Source: AC-32 sp963821495 (GTDB taxonomy: Bacteria; Actinomycetota; Thermoleophilia; Gaiellales; Gaiellaceae). Taken from it: a stretch of DNA of 64,000 nucleotides. The stretch covers positions 1,054,001-1,118,000 of the forward strand of contig CAWGEA010000003.1 of assembly GCA_963821495.1 (NCBI GenBank), read 5' to 3'. Both the position numbers and the translations under genes were made by a program. The notes beneath the pieces are model-generated. The model had not been told where the DNA came from, did no database searches, and saw nothing but the letters and a program-made list of their open reading frames with translations. Position 1 is the first letter of the stretch. Every line of letters begins with the position of its first letter. Positions 38,401 through 45,595 of this stretch are shown piece by piece.

Positions 38401-41364
38401 GTTCCCGCCGGCTCGATCCCCGCCGGCTCGATCCCGGCCGGCTCGATCCCCGCGGGCTCGATCTCGGCGAACCGCGGCGTGGTGAACGAGGCCGTCGACA
38501 TCGTCACGCACGGCGAGACCGGCAATGCCGTGATCGGCGTCAGCGGCTACAACGGCGCGTTCAGCAACGACCACTACGTCCTGCGGATCAAGGTCACGCC
38601 GCCGCCGACGCTGCCGGCCTGTCAGCCGCTGACGAACCTTGCGCCGACGCTCGCGGTTCCGTCGACGCTGCCGGCCTCGCTGCCGGCGAGCACGAAGGCG
38701 CTCTTCCTCGTCGACCGCCAGCGCCTCGCCGGCCTGTACGGCGCCGACCGCATGAACGCACTGCTGAACTCGGCCGACTTCGCAACCGTGCGCGGCCAGG
38801 TCGACGGGCAGGTTCTGCCGATCGACGGCAGTGCCGCCGTGCGCAGCGCCTACGCCGCCTGGGACGCGAACCCGTGCGCCGTGGACGCGGCGAACGCGGT
38901 TGTGACCGCGATCAACGGCGTCGTCGCGACGTACCGGCCGAGCCTGCCGAACCTGAAGTACGTGATCCTCGTCGGCAGCGACCAGGCCCTGCCGTCGTGG
39001 CGCCTCTCCGACCTGACGTCGCTCTCGCCAGAGCTCGACAACGCGCAGGAGCTCGCGTTCACGACCGACGGCCTCACGAAGGGCAACTCGACGTACGCAT
39101 CGTCGGCGCTGAACACGGTCCTGACCGACCAGGCCTACGGGAATTTCCGGCGCGTGCCGTTCCTCGGCCAGGATCTGCCGATCGCACAGGTCTCCGTCTC
39201 GCGCCTGGTCGAGACGCCCGAGGAGATCGCCGGGCAATTCACGCAGTACCTCGCGGCGACCGGGCAGTTGAACGTCCAGAGCGCCCTCACGACCGGCGCC
39301 GACTTCTTCGTCGACGGCGCGCAGGACGCCAACACCGCGCTCGGCTCGCAGTTCGGCCTCACCTCCGGCCTCGACACGCTCTTCCCGCCGGCCTCGTTCT
39401 GGACGCGCCAGAACCTGCTCGACCACTTCTTCCAGAAGACCGGCGGCGTCCCGAGCGTCGGCGCGCTCTACGCGCACTACAACCACTGGCTCATGCAGCC
39501 GGCCGGATTGTCGTCTACGCCGACGGTCACCGACTTCCCGACGAGCGCGGACGTCACGCGCTCCCAGCTGGTCTTCACGATCGGCTGCCACGGCGGCTTC
39601 AGCCTTCCGGACACCGTCGGCGGTCCGATCGCGACGGGGGACGTGAAGCGCCAGCTCGACTGGGCGCAGGCGTACAGCCGCTCGCGTACGGCCGTCTACC
39701 TGGCCAACACCGGTTTTGGCTACGGCGACACCAAGACCGTCGATCTCTCCGAGCGGCTGATGCGCGGCTTCGCGCGCAACCTGAACACCGGCGGCACGAT
39801 CGGCGAGCAGTGGGTGCGCGCGCTGCACGACTACTACGCGAACGCAGGCCTGTACGACGTCGTCGACGAGAAGGTGATGGTCGAGGCCAACATGTACGGG
39901 CTGCCGTTCTACGGCTTCAGCGGCACGCCGCAGAGCCCGCCGCCGGTCGCGCCGACGCCGACCACCCGCAACGACAACGGCCTGACCGCGGCGCAGCTGC
40001 CGGCGCTGACGGCCGGCATCACGCAGCACCTGCAGACGGACGGAACGTCGTTCTTCTTCGACGACGCACAGCCGGACGGGACTACGAACGCCGGCGGCAT
40101 CAGGTCGGGCACGCTCTCCGTGAGCTACCGCCCGATCCAGCCGCAGCTCTCGCGCGACGTGACGGTTCCGGGCTTCTCGGCGCACGGCGCCTTCATCACG
40201 AGCCTCGAGACGGCGACGTTCCCGGGTGTCAAGCCGGCCAAGCCGTTCCCGCTCGTGTTCAACGACGTCGAGCGCCCGCGAACCGAGTTCCCGAACATCT
40301 TCTTCCCGGCCGGCCTCGTCACGGTCAACCGCGACTTCATCTTCGGCCAGGAGCGCGCGACCGCCGTCGTCAACATGGGCCGCTTCCGGCCCGACGCGAC
40401 CGGCGATCTGGGGACCGAGCAGATCGTTCACTCGATCGGGCTAGACATCGGCTACTCGAACTCGGCCGACGACACGCTGCCGCAGATCACGCAGGTCGGC
40501 GCGGTCAAGACGGGGACCGGGTTCACGGCGTTCGTCCGCGTCACGGACGACTCGGGCTCGCTGCACCACGTCGCCGTGCTCTGGAACGACGGCGGCCCGA
40601 CCTGGCACGTCACCGACCTCACCCATGGCAGCGGCGATCTGTGGACGGCGCCGATCGTCTCGGCCGCAGCGTCGATCTTCATCGACGGCGAGGCGCAGGA
40701 CGGCGCGGGGAACGTCGGCTTCAGCTTCAACAAGGCCGTCAACTTCCAGTCCACCGAGGACACGACCGCCCCGTCGATCGTGATCTCGCCCCCGCTTCCG
40801 AACGCGACGTACACGCTCAACCAACAGGTGAACGCGACCTTCGCCTGTTCGGATGCCGGCGCCGTTCAGAGCTGCGTCGGCCAGGCCGACACCGGCGGGC
40901 CGATCCAGAGCGGCGGCCTCCTCTACACCGGCAGCGTCGGGCAACACACGTTCACGGTGACCGCGACCGACCTCGCGGGGCACACCACGACGAGCACTGT
41001 GAACTACACGGTCGTGTTCGGCTTCACCGGGTTCCGCCCGCCCGTGGACAACCCGCCGGTGCTGAACGTCGACAACGCGGGCCGGACGATCCCGATCAAG
41101 TGGGGCCTGAGGACGGCCAGTGGCGCCGCCTACCTGAACCTCAACGCAGTGCAGGCGATCTACTCCCGGCAGATCCGCTGCCCGAACGCCTCGACCGACC
41201 CGATCTCGGGCGACGTGCCCGTCGGGCTCTCCGGGTTGACGATCAATGGCAACGACTTCCAGTTCAACTGGGCGACCGACCGCGGCTGGGGCGGAACGTG
41301 CCGGCGCCTGTTCATCCGCCTGAGCGACGGCACGACCCCGTTCGCCGACTTCAAGTTCAGGTAG
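35440..41364 (+). CDS. giant surface protein: vWA, PAGSI repeats, gingipain-like region, PxKF C-terminus
   Basis: The 1974-residue protein starts at GTG 35440 (GGAGAGGG upstream). A signal peptide (about residues 1-35) is followed by a von Willebrand A domain with MIDAS DTTGSMG (D81) and EAYNRAFYEAA. Four clusters of the pentapeptide PAGSI are at residues 436-490, 628-652, 955-964 and 989-1008. Residues about 1065-1480 resemble the peptidase C25/caspase fold: FLVDRQRLAGLYG, YVILVGSDQALPSWR, then LYAHYNHWL (H1346/H1349) and VFTIGCHGGFSLPD (C1383). The His-Cys spacing is close to that of gingipains. An Ig-like domain and a C-terminal PxKF-type domain (FRPPVDNPPVLN, IPIKWGLR) end the protein. 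It is exported and probably wall-attached or secreted. Whether it is a protease is not proven. Confidence 0.9.
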   Translation: MASARSGQRGFAARLTAGAVLLAAVLALAGGAGAQEELPPPDSITPATVDLTLGKGSSATVDSSLHLAPAPPRADILLALDTTGSMGAAIVDARNDANSIVSQIQDAIPGARFAVASFKDYPTSPFGGPGDYPWRLEQDFTTNGPSDSCEAATEIACALNGLTAGGGNDEPEAYNRAFYEAAGNEPRLHWADSASRFMVVLGDSIPHDQNLGTDFAPRCPSTTLTDPGSAFVVDDISYGDVGPLHTQPTLLALKQRHTNVSFVTYNQPHSIGGFDVAGCQAAMAEYTGGTGVVHGNTDSLRDQIVNLINAAAAHVETVTFDPRLVSPEVAPVKPTFTFDPPTLGPISAPADVAYHMTVNVPDTTPSGDYVFQVHAIADGSDRASQTVTVHVSNRSVSSLQLTADQSSVPAGIAAAPYSSIPASRLGLLSPDTASAPAGSIPAGSIPAGSIPAGSIPAGSIPAGSIPAGSIPAGSIGFDSLPAGSIPAGSIALERIFISQIPLVGTTWSTILGNSPLALQPLQAVALDAVAHDNTVGSDGKTPWQRLSALPMKNIPLFTSLWRNVPFAALMLGNAKLDTLPTPLKPDGTTHYASWRDAISQNGGDLTDVDTSQNTALGVAVAGQFGSTPAGSIPAGSIPAGSIPAGSIPAGSIEVNATLLRGVLVSDITPAPNKTLADYVNCSGSVGGFTCPAGSTLGQADTAGALNPTLTLDQLFASLPAGSIGRQTTLDQIIQGMLPLSDYPWEQIKIQGLQDVAGTGQNVRYHADFDLACPLATQAKVTVTLPNGFFVVPGSAQVSYDGAAPIAASNPSGDPSTPVWNTLPGTPCPAGSGGRHVRLDFTSFAGLTLGSQSASISVTALNGELAAGTYSSANQAPVLVTQNWEPSGDPATAPTIQKDTLIVGHIASSNDTDYFRFSLTGLAPGTKVAAYLKTAAGTDLDLALNKPSAPTVQPNPAGSIPAGSIGIEDSDPGVDNSRGALPPDTLADVPAGSIPAGSIPAGSIPAGSISANRGVVNEAVDIVTHGETGNAVIGVSGYNGAFSNDHYVLRIKVTPPPTLPACQPLTNLAPTLAVPSTLPASLPASTKALFLVDRQRLAGLYGADRMNALLNSADFATVRGQVDGQVLPIDGSAAVRSAYAAWDANPCAVDAANAVVTAINGVVATYRPSLPNLKYVILVGSDQALPSWRLSDLTSLSPELDNAQELAFTTDGLTKGNSTYASSALNTVLTDQAYGNFRRVPFLGQDLPIAQVSVSRLVETPEEIAGQFTQYLAATGQLNVQSALTTGADFFVDGAQDANTALGSQFGLTSGLDTLFPPASFWTRQNLLDHFFQKTGGVPSVGALYAHYNHWLMQPAGLSSTPTVTDFPTSADVTRSQLVFTIGCHGGFSLPDTVGGPIATGDVKRQLDWAQAYSRSRTAVYLANTGFGYGDTKTVDLSERLMRGFARNLNTGGTIGEQWVRALHDYYANAGLYDVVDEKVMVEANMYGLPFYGFSGTPQSPPPVAPTPTTRNDNGLTAAQLPALTAGITQHLQTDGTSFFFDDAQPDGTTNAGGIRSGTLSVSYRPIQPQLSRDVTVPGFSAHGAFITSLETATFPGVKPAKPFPLVFNDVERPRTEFPNIFFPAGLVTVNRDFIFGQERATAVVNMGRFRPDATGDLGTEQIVHSIGLDIGYSNSADDTLPQITQVGAVKTGTGFTAFVRVTDDSGSLHHVAVLWNDGGPTWHVTDLTHGSGDLWTAPIVSAAASIFIDGEAQDGAGNVGFSFNKAVNFQSTEDTTAPSIVISPPLPNATYTLNQQVNATFACSDAGAVQSCVGQADTGGPIQSGGLLYTGSVGQHTFTVTATDLAGHTTTSTVNYTVVFGFTGFRPPVDNPPVLNVDNAGRTIPIKWGLRTASGAAYLNLNAVQAIYSRQIRCPNASTDPISGDVPVGLSGLTINGNDFQFNWATDRGWGGTCRRLFIRLSDGTTPFADFKFR
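36745..36909 (+). repeat. PAGSI tandem repeat cluster 1 (15-bp unit, 8 + 2 copies)
   Basis: Eight perfect PAGSI units are followed by GFDSL and two more. The 15-bp unit (CCCGCCGGCTCGATC and third-base variants) is nearly identical at DNA level. Most differences are at wobble positions, such as CCG/CCC and GCA/GCC/GCG. Confidence 0.95.
37321..37395 (+). repeat. PAGSI tandem repeat cluster 2 (5 copies)
   Basis: Five contiguous 15-bp units encode PAGSI. Unit-to-unit variation is again mainly in wobble bases. Confidence 0.95.
38302..38331 (+). repeat. PAGSI repeat cluster 3 (2 copies)
   Basis: Two contiguous units. The second uses AGC for Ser, so it is diverging from the others. Confidence 0.85.
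38404..38463 (+). repeat. PAGSI tandem repeat cluster 4 (4 copies)
   Basis: Four contiguous units. A lone further unit (LPAGSIGRQ) lies near 37597, giving 22 copies in total over the gene. Confidence 0.95.
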
Positions 41365-41956
41365 GCCAGACCGGGTTGTCGGCCCACGCGGCTAGCCGCG
41401 TGACGGCCGCGCGCAGCTCGTCCGCGCTCAGGCGGAACGGCTCGGCGTAGGGCACCTGGGCGACCGCAGCCGCCGGGTTGCGGCCGTCGACGGCGTCGAG
41501 CACGTAGCGCACCGGCAGCCCGTGCGCGACGACGAGCACGGCCGGCTCCGGGCGTTCGAGCAGCTGTCCGTACGCGGTGACGTAGCGGGCCACCGTCTGC
41601 GCGCGGCTGTCCCCTCCGCCGGGGCAGACGTCCTCAGGGCCGTGAACATGGGCCCAGGCGCGGTACTCGGTCAGCAGGCGCCCCTCGAACTCGCCGAACC
41701 GGATGTCGTTCAGCTCCGCGAGCACGAGGCGCGGCACGGCGCGGTCCTCGAGCGCGAGGTCGGCGGTCTCGCGAGCGCGCTGGAACACGGAGGTCGCGCA
41801 GAGATCGATCGCTTCGCCCGCGAGCTCGCGCCCGAGCTGTCGTGCCTGCTTGCGGCCGACCTCCGTCAGGCCGACGGCGACGGACGGGTCGCCGTTGGTG
41901 CGGCCGACGACGGAGAGCTCGCTTTCGCCGTGGCGTGCCAGGACCACCCGCTCCAC
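41357..41956 (-). CDS. histidine phosphatase family protein
   Basis: The 199-residue phosphoglycerate-mutase-like protein has VVLARHGESELS (phospho-acceptor His in RHGE), ATSVFQRARETADLAL (second Arg), NDIRFGEFEGRL (catalytic acid Glu) and VLVVAHGLPVRYVL (second His). These are broad-specificity phosphatases, often acting on phosphosugars or alpha-ribazole phosphate. The gene converges with the surface protein gene and overlaps it by 8 bases. Confidence 0.93.
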   Translation of the reverse strand: MERVVLARHGESELSVVGRTNGDPSVAVGLTEVGRKQARQLGRELAGEAIDLCATSVFQRARETADLALEDRAVPRLVLAELNDIRFGEFEGRLLTEYRAWAHVHGPEDVCPGGGDSRAQTVARYVTAYGQLLERPEPAVLVVAHGLPVRYVLDAVDGRNPAAAVAQVPYAEPFRLSADELRAAVTRLAAWADNPVWPT

Positions 41957-42070
41957 GGGATCACCCTAACCGGGGAGGGCGCCTGCCCAACGGTGTCTGC
42001 TCGCGTCACGTGCGAGCGGCCTCTCGCGGGTGGGGGCCCGTTCTCTCGTGGCCGCTAGGCTTGGCAGCAC

Positions 42071-42141
42071 GCGGGCGTAGCTCAATGGTAGAGCCCCAGC
42101 CTTCCAAGCTGGTTATGCGGGTTCGATCCCCGCCGCCCGCT
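42071..42141 (+). tRNA. tRNA-Gly (TCC)
   Basis: The cloverleaf is complete: acceptor GCGGGCG/CGCCCGC, D arm with CTCAATGGTAGAG, anticodon stem CCAGC/GCTGG with loop CTTCCAA (anticodon TCC), and TTCGATC T loop. The 71 bases end at discriminator T. It is the integration target of the island that follows. Confidence 0.96.
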
Positions 42142-42147
42142 CCTCGC
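42089..42147 (+). repeat. attachment-site direct repeat, left copy (tRNA-Gly 3' part)
   Basis: A 59-base sequence from the D arm through the 3' end of tRNA-Gly and six bases beyond it is repeated exactly at 43877-43935. Exact duplication of a tRNA 3' part is the hallmark of tyrosine-integrase site-specific integration. Confidence 0.9.
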
Positions 42148-42159
42148 AGAGCAAGCCGG

Positions 42160-42182
42160 AATCCCGCTCTGCAAGCGGGTTT
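42160..42182 (+). terminator. hairpin terminator after tRNA-Gly
   Basis: Stem 42160-42168 pairs with 42174-42182 (one mismatch) around CTGCA. The AGCGGGTTTCGGCG arm is also found after tRNA-Arg at 47484, so the two tRNA genes share a terminator type. Confidence 0.6.
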
Positions 42183-43107
42183 CGGCGCTTCTAGGCTTGC
42201 AAGCCTAATCCGCTCAAGAGGGGTTAGAAGGGGCCTGATTCTGGCGCTCGCTGGCGCGCACGAATGCCGGGCGGCTGCAACGCGACCCGGCCCGGCTGAG
42301 ACAGGAGTAGACTGGGTTGCACTGGCCCTGCGGCCAGGATTCCGGCTGAAAGCCCGAAGTCCGTCGATCGAGCCCCCCGGGCCCGGGAGATGACACGAGC
42401 TTAGGCAAACAGAGTTCGAGTGGCAGGGCCAGCACCTTGTTAGCGTTGCCGGCGCGCCAGGTGACCATAGGGTCGCGCGGAGAGGATCGCTGCCCGGCTG
42501 GCGGAGGCCGCAGCTCCGGGGCTGGAGAGAGGGGGAATCAGCCACAGGCGGCTTTCGGGTGGGGTCGACCCTAAGCCCCCGCCACAGCACCGGGCGAAGC
42601 ACAAATTCTACGTGGTCCGATGTGGGGCCGGGCGGCGAGCCGAACGCCTAGGACGCTGCAACGTGACCCGGCCCGGAATCGAGGCTACGCAGCCGTCGTC
42701 CCGCTCGTCTAGTGACCGTTCGGGACAGGCTTGGGCTCGGAAGGAGCGGGAGCCGGGCGACCCACTCCCCCCAGGTGGCCAGACCGCCCGGCTCACCTGT
42801 CCATACAGATCCCGCAGCCCAGTCAGATCCTGCGTCAAGCACGCACGCCGCACGAGTGAACCGCCGCTATTTGCGACGTTGTTGGACTCGGCTCTCGTAG
42901 CGATCGACGCTAAGTAGTACGGTCGAGGAGTGGCGTCCGGGGCGATGGCACGGACCGCAGGAACATCGCCGCCGACCTACCCACTCTCCACCCAGAGGAG
43001 CGCAGCTCCTCCGCAGTAGTAGGTCATGCCTCGGGCGCTCACCTCTCCCTCTGGGCGATGGGCGATCACGGCGCCTCCTCAAAGACTCGCGCTGCCTGCG
43101 CCAGCAG
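42183..43107. other. non-coding part of the island
   Basis: No open frame on either strand has both a start with an SD box and plausible protein composition. A 21-base direct repeat, GCTGCAAC-G-GACCCGGCCCGG, occurs near 42270 and near 42655. The stretch is probably decayed sequence. Confidence 0.5.
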
Positions 43108-43127
43108 GGGGCGGCTTCGGCCGCCCC
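43108..43127 (-). terminator. 8-bp stem with TTCG tetraloop
   Basis: GGGGCGGC/GCCGCCCC pairs around TTCG, nine bases beyond the stop of the broken HTH gene on the minus strand. It probably ended that gene's transcript. Confidence 0.6.
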
Positions 43128-43135
43128 TCCTTGCG

Positions 43136-43327
43136 TCAGACCTCTAGCTCCTCGCGCAGCTGCCTGAGCGCGCATCCGCCAGGTCCGGAACCATGGACGT
43201 CGAGCGTCGCCGCCACCTCGGGCTGCGTGTAGCCGATCAAGAGGTACGGTCAGCACTGCCGCAAGGTTGCCTGCGAGCGCTCGGACAAGCCCTGCCAGTC
43301 CGCCTCGCTCGCGCTCGGGATCGCCAC
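43136..43327 (-). pseudogene. small helix-turn-helix protein, frameshifted
   Basis: From GTG 43327 the frame reads VAIPSASEADWQGLSERSQA and then TLRQC and a stop. A second frame continues YLLIGYTQPEVAATLDVH, then ALRQLREELEV to the TGA at 43136. The T-Q-P-E-V-A-x-x-L segment is sigma-region-4/HTH-like. The two frames together resemble a short DNA-binding protein carried on actinobacterial islands. It is divergent from the HTH gene at 43346, with only 18 bases between starts. Confidence 0.5.
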
Positions 43328-43345
43328 CTCAGCCGAGCCTAGCGC

Positions 43346-43528
43346 GTGCCGAGGCGGGCCTTGATCCGCGTGGCCGAGGCAGCCGAAGGGCCGGACTGCG
43401 ACAAGGCGCTGGTTTACCGCCTGATCGAGAAGGGCGAGCTGCCCGCTTTGCAGCTCGTCTGCTCGATCCGCATCGCCGAGGACGAGTTCGACGCCTGGCT
43501 CTTCGAGCAGGGCGGCGGGGCTGCATGA
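43346..43528 (+). CDS. excisionase-like helix-turn-helix protein
   Basis: The 60-residue protein starts at GTG 43346. It is a MerR-like/HTH_17 DNA-binding domain: LIRVAEAAEGPDCDKALVYR with LIEKGELPALQ (recognition helix and wing) and RIAEDEFDAWLFEQ. This pattern is typical of excisionases and of element-encoded regulators that read A-x-L-V-Y-R-L-I-E-x-G-E-L-P-A. It lies close to the right attachment copy, where excisionase genes are commonly found. Confidence 0.68.
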   Translation: MPRRALIRVAEAAEGPDCDKALVYRLIEKGELPALQLVCSIRIAEDEFDAWLFEQGGGAA

Positions 43529-43593
43529 GCGGCTTCGTGCCCGGCCGTCAAATCTGCGTCGACCGCTTGAGTCCGGGCATAGAATCCAGCGCG

Positions 43594-43818
43594 ATGTCAG
43601 CCAGCGAGGACACAGCGCTTATTGCAGGCCAGCTGGCAGACCTCACCCGGAAGGTCGATGAAATGGCGGAGCAGCTGAAGGGACTTCGTGGGGACGCCGA
43701 TGACGCGCAGCATCGGGCAGACACCCAACAAGAGCGCATTGACCTCGCGGCGCGAGAACTAGCCGAAGTCAGTGAACGTCTGCAAGCTGCGGCGAACGCG
43801 CTCCGCGAGTCGATCTGA
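43594..43818 (+). CDS. coiled-coil protein, 74 residues
   Basis: From ATG 43594 the protein is almost entirely a heptad-rich helix (LADLTRKVDEMAEQLKGLRG, then QQERIDLAARELAEVSERLQ). The same frame is open upstream to ATG 43525, which overlaps the HTH stop as ATGA. That start would add 23 residues of less coding-like sequence. No enzymatic motif is present. It could be a DNA- or partner-binding accessory of the element. Confidence 0.55.
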   Translation: MSASEDTALIAGQLADLTRKVDEMAEQLKGLRGDADDAQHRADTQQERIDLAARELAEVSERLQAAANALRESI

Positions 43819-43876
43819 CTCGCCTGACTGGCGCGCGGGCTGGCGCTCAGGGCCTGTAAAGCGCATGGCAAAGCCC

Positions 43877-43935
43877 TAGAGCCCCAGCCTTCCAAGCTGG
43901 TTATGCGGGTTCGATCCCCGCCGCCCGCTCCTCGC
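43877..43935 (+). repeat. attachment-site direct repeat, right copy
   Basis: The 59 bases are identical to 42089-42147. It lacks the 5' acceptor strand and most of the D arm, so it is not a functional tRNA gene. Confidence 0.9.
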
Positions 43936-44188
43936 TGGCGCTCGCTGGCGAGCGGAATGCTGGACTGACGCTCAGACAACGAGACGCATCCGGGGCGGAC
44001 CTAGGGGGATAGGTCTCTGGCGGAAGACCCGGGCCTTACCGTCGAACGCCCCGGACGCCAAGACAAGTGTACGAACTCGAGCACGGCTAGCGTGCGAGCT
44101 GTCGCGGCGCTTGCCGGACTTGCTGGCGCGAAAAGAAACCTTCGCCCCTATCATCGGGACGAGATTCGACCAGGAGGAGGGGACAGAG
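43936..44188. other. spacer downstream of the island
   Basis: No gene is visible. The GGAGGAGGGG at about 44172-44181 belongs to the hydrolase gene at 44189. Confidence 0.4.
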
Positions 44189-45142
44189 ATGAGGACGTCG
44201 TCACGCGTCGTCGGCTGGCTTGCGCTGGTCGCGGCTCTTGTTGCGATCGTAGGTTCCGCTCAGGCGGGCGCCGGGACGCTGAGCAAGAAAGCCCAGCACG
44301 ACGGCAAGGGCTCGCACGCCTGCTGCATCGAGCGCCACGTCGAGATCCAGGGGAACGGCTACACGATCCCCGGCACGTTCACGACCCCGCGCGCCGGCGG
44401 CGCGCACGCCCACTATCCGGCCGTGCTGCTCTTGCACGGGACGGCCTCGCAGAAGGACGAGGTGGGCAACATGTACCTGCGCCTCGCACAGAAGCTCGGC
44501 AGGCTCGGCTACGCCTCGCTACGGATCGACTTCGCCGGTTCCGGGGACTCGACGTTGCCACAGACCGCCTTCACCTACAGCGAGGAAGTCGCAGACGCGA
44601 AGACCGCGCTCACCTGGTTGAGCGACAACCGCCACGTCGACGCGGACGCGCTCGGCCTGGTCGGCTTCTCCCAGGGCGGCCGGGTCGCCGCGACGGTCGC
44701 CGGCACCGATGCGCGGGTGAAGGCGCTCACGACCTGGTCGACCTGGGTCGAGGACGGCTCGACCGCCTACCTGACCTGGGGCGCCGATGCCTACCAGCAG
44801 GCGCTTCAGAACGGCCAGGTGACGGTCGACCTCGGCTTCAGGACGTGGACGTTCTCGCTTGACTGGTTCGAGACGATCAAGAACTCGCACCCGCTGCAGG
44901 ACATCGCCAACTACCACGGTCCGCTGCTCGGCATCGACGGCAGCGAGGATGTGCTTTGGCCGCAGACGAAGGACGAGCTCTACGCCGCCGGCTCCTACGA
45001 CGAGACGCTGCACGTCGTTCCCGGCGCGGATCACATCTACCACGTGCTCGACGCCGATCAGACGCAGGCCGAGGACGTGATGAACACGACCGCCGCCTGG
45101 TTCTCGCAGAAGCTCGCACCCCGCGTGCATCACGGGCACTAG
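44189..45142 (+). CDS. exported alpha/beta hydrolase
   Basis: The 317-residue protein starts at ATG 44189 behind GGAGGAGGGG. A signal peptide (VVGWLALVAALVAIVGSAQA) is followed by an alpha/beta hydrolase core: VLLLHGTASQKDE (oxyanion HGT), LRIDFAGSGDS, nucleophile elbow LVGFSQGGRVA (Ser), GIDGSEDVLWP (Asp) and GADHIYHVLD (His). It resembles acyl esterases and peptidases of the DLH/FrsA type. It probably acts outside the membrane on esters. Substrate is unknown. A strong hairpin ends the transcript. Confidence 0.88.
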   Translation: MRTSSRVVGWLALVAALVAIVGSAQAGAGTLSKKAQHDGKGSHACCIERHVEIQGNGYTIPGTFTTPRAGGAHAHYPAVLLLHGTASQKDEVGNMYLRLAQKLGRLGYASLRIDFAGSGDSTLPQTAFTYSEEVADAKTALTWLSDNRHVDADALGLVGFSQGGRVAATVAGTDARVKALTTWSTWVEDGSTAYLTWGADAYQQALQNGQVTVDLGFRTWTFSLDWFETIKNSHPLQDIANYHGPLLGIDGSEDVLWPQTKDELYAAGSYDETLHVVPGADHIYHVLDADQTQAEDVMNTTAAWFSQKLAPRVHHGH

Positions 45143-45163
45143 GTAGCCCCAACTCGAAGCCAA

Positions 45164-45199
45164 TCCCGGCCAGCTTCCCCACGCGGACGCTGGCCGGGA
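45164..45199 (+). terminator. bidirectional hairpin terminator
   Basis: An 11-bp perfect stem (45164-45174 with 45189-45199) sits between the convergent hydrolase gene and the small minus-strand gene at 45233. Confidence 0.7.
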
Positions 45200-45232
45200 C
45201 CGTGGCCTGGTCATGCTTGCTTGGTGGGCTCC

Positions 45233-45532
45233 TCAGCCGACGGGAGGATCGTCCGCGAGCGGCTCGATCGCGGCCGCCGTCGGCTCGAGCTCGCCGGACT
45301 CGAGGCCCGCCACGATTTGCCGGGCGAGCGCCAACGCTTCGCTCTCCTGCTCGGGCAGCAGCACCGTGTTGACCGCGGCCAGATGCTCCTCGCCGGCGAC
45401 CAGCTCCACGTCGACGGTGCGCAGCTGCCGCCTCGGAATGTAGGGGTCGTCCGGCACGCCGATCCAGATGCGCACCTCGCGCCCGTCGGGGAGCGAGGCC
45501 GTCTCCTCCACCGGTCGGCCCTTGAGGCTCAC
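45233..45532 (-). CDS. small conserved hypothetical protein, 99 residues
   Basis: The frame is far longer upstream, but only the part from GTG 45532 has protein-like composition: SLKGRPVEETASLPDGREVR, then IWIGVPDDPYIPRRQLRTVD, and a C-terminal helix with LARQIVAGLESGELEPT. The strands VRIWIGVP and TVDVELVAGEEHLAAV suggest a small alpha/beta fold. It is divergent from the AI-2E gene; their starts are 63 bases apart and the promoters must overlap. No function can be assigned. Confidence 0.6.
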   Translation of the reverse strand: MSLKGRPVEETASLPDGREVRIWIGVPDDPYIPRRQLRTVDVELVAGEEHLAAVNTVLLPEQESEALALARQIVAGLESGELEPTAAAIEPLADDPPVG

Positions 45533-45595
45533 GGGCTGGAGATTACTCGCGCGCGGAAGGCCGTAAACGTCCGACCGCTCCGCGACGATGGTGCC

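Larger units (their letters stand above)
42148..43935 (+). mobile_element. remnant integrative element in tRNA-Gly, about 1.8 kb
   Basis: It is bounded by the 59-bp repeats at 42089 and 43877. Inside are a broken HTH gene (minus), a MerR/excisionase-like HTH gene, a coiled-coil protein and no integrase. Base composition is less GC3-biased than in neighbouring genes, and about 1 kb near tRNA-Gly has no coding signal. The element seems to be the eroded end of a larger island or a mini-element that moves only with outside help. Confidence 0.8.

Noticed and set aside
35383..40431. Minus-strand open frame of 1682 codons across the surface-protein gene
   Set aside because: Arg/Gly/Val-rich translation with no domain or start signal. 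It is the mirror of a GC3-biased plus-strand gene with a signal peptide and clear domains.
35838..41450. Second plus-strand open frame of 1870 codons in the same gene
   Set aside because: Arg/Pro-rich shadow frame; long stop-free frames are expected in DNA of this GC content.
42006..42602. Minus-strand frame that includes GGDRTRITSLEGWGS across tRNA-Gly
   Set aside because: This peptide is a well-known false translation of the antisense of tRNA-Gly; the same sequence comes again from the tRNA fragment at 43877.
43877..43935. Second tRNA-Gly gene
   Set aside because: It lacks the 5' acceptor strand and D-arm bases; it is the right attachment-site copy.
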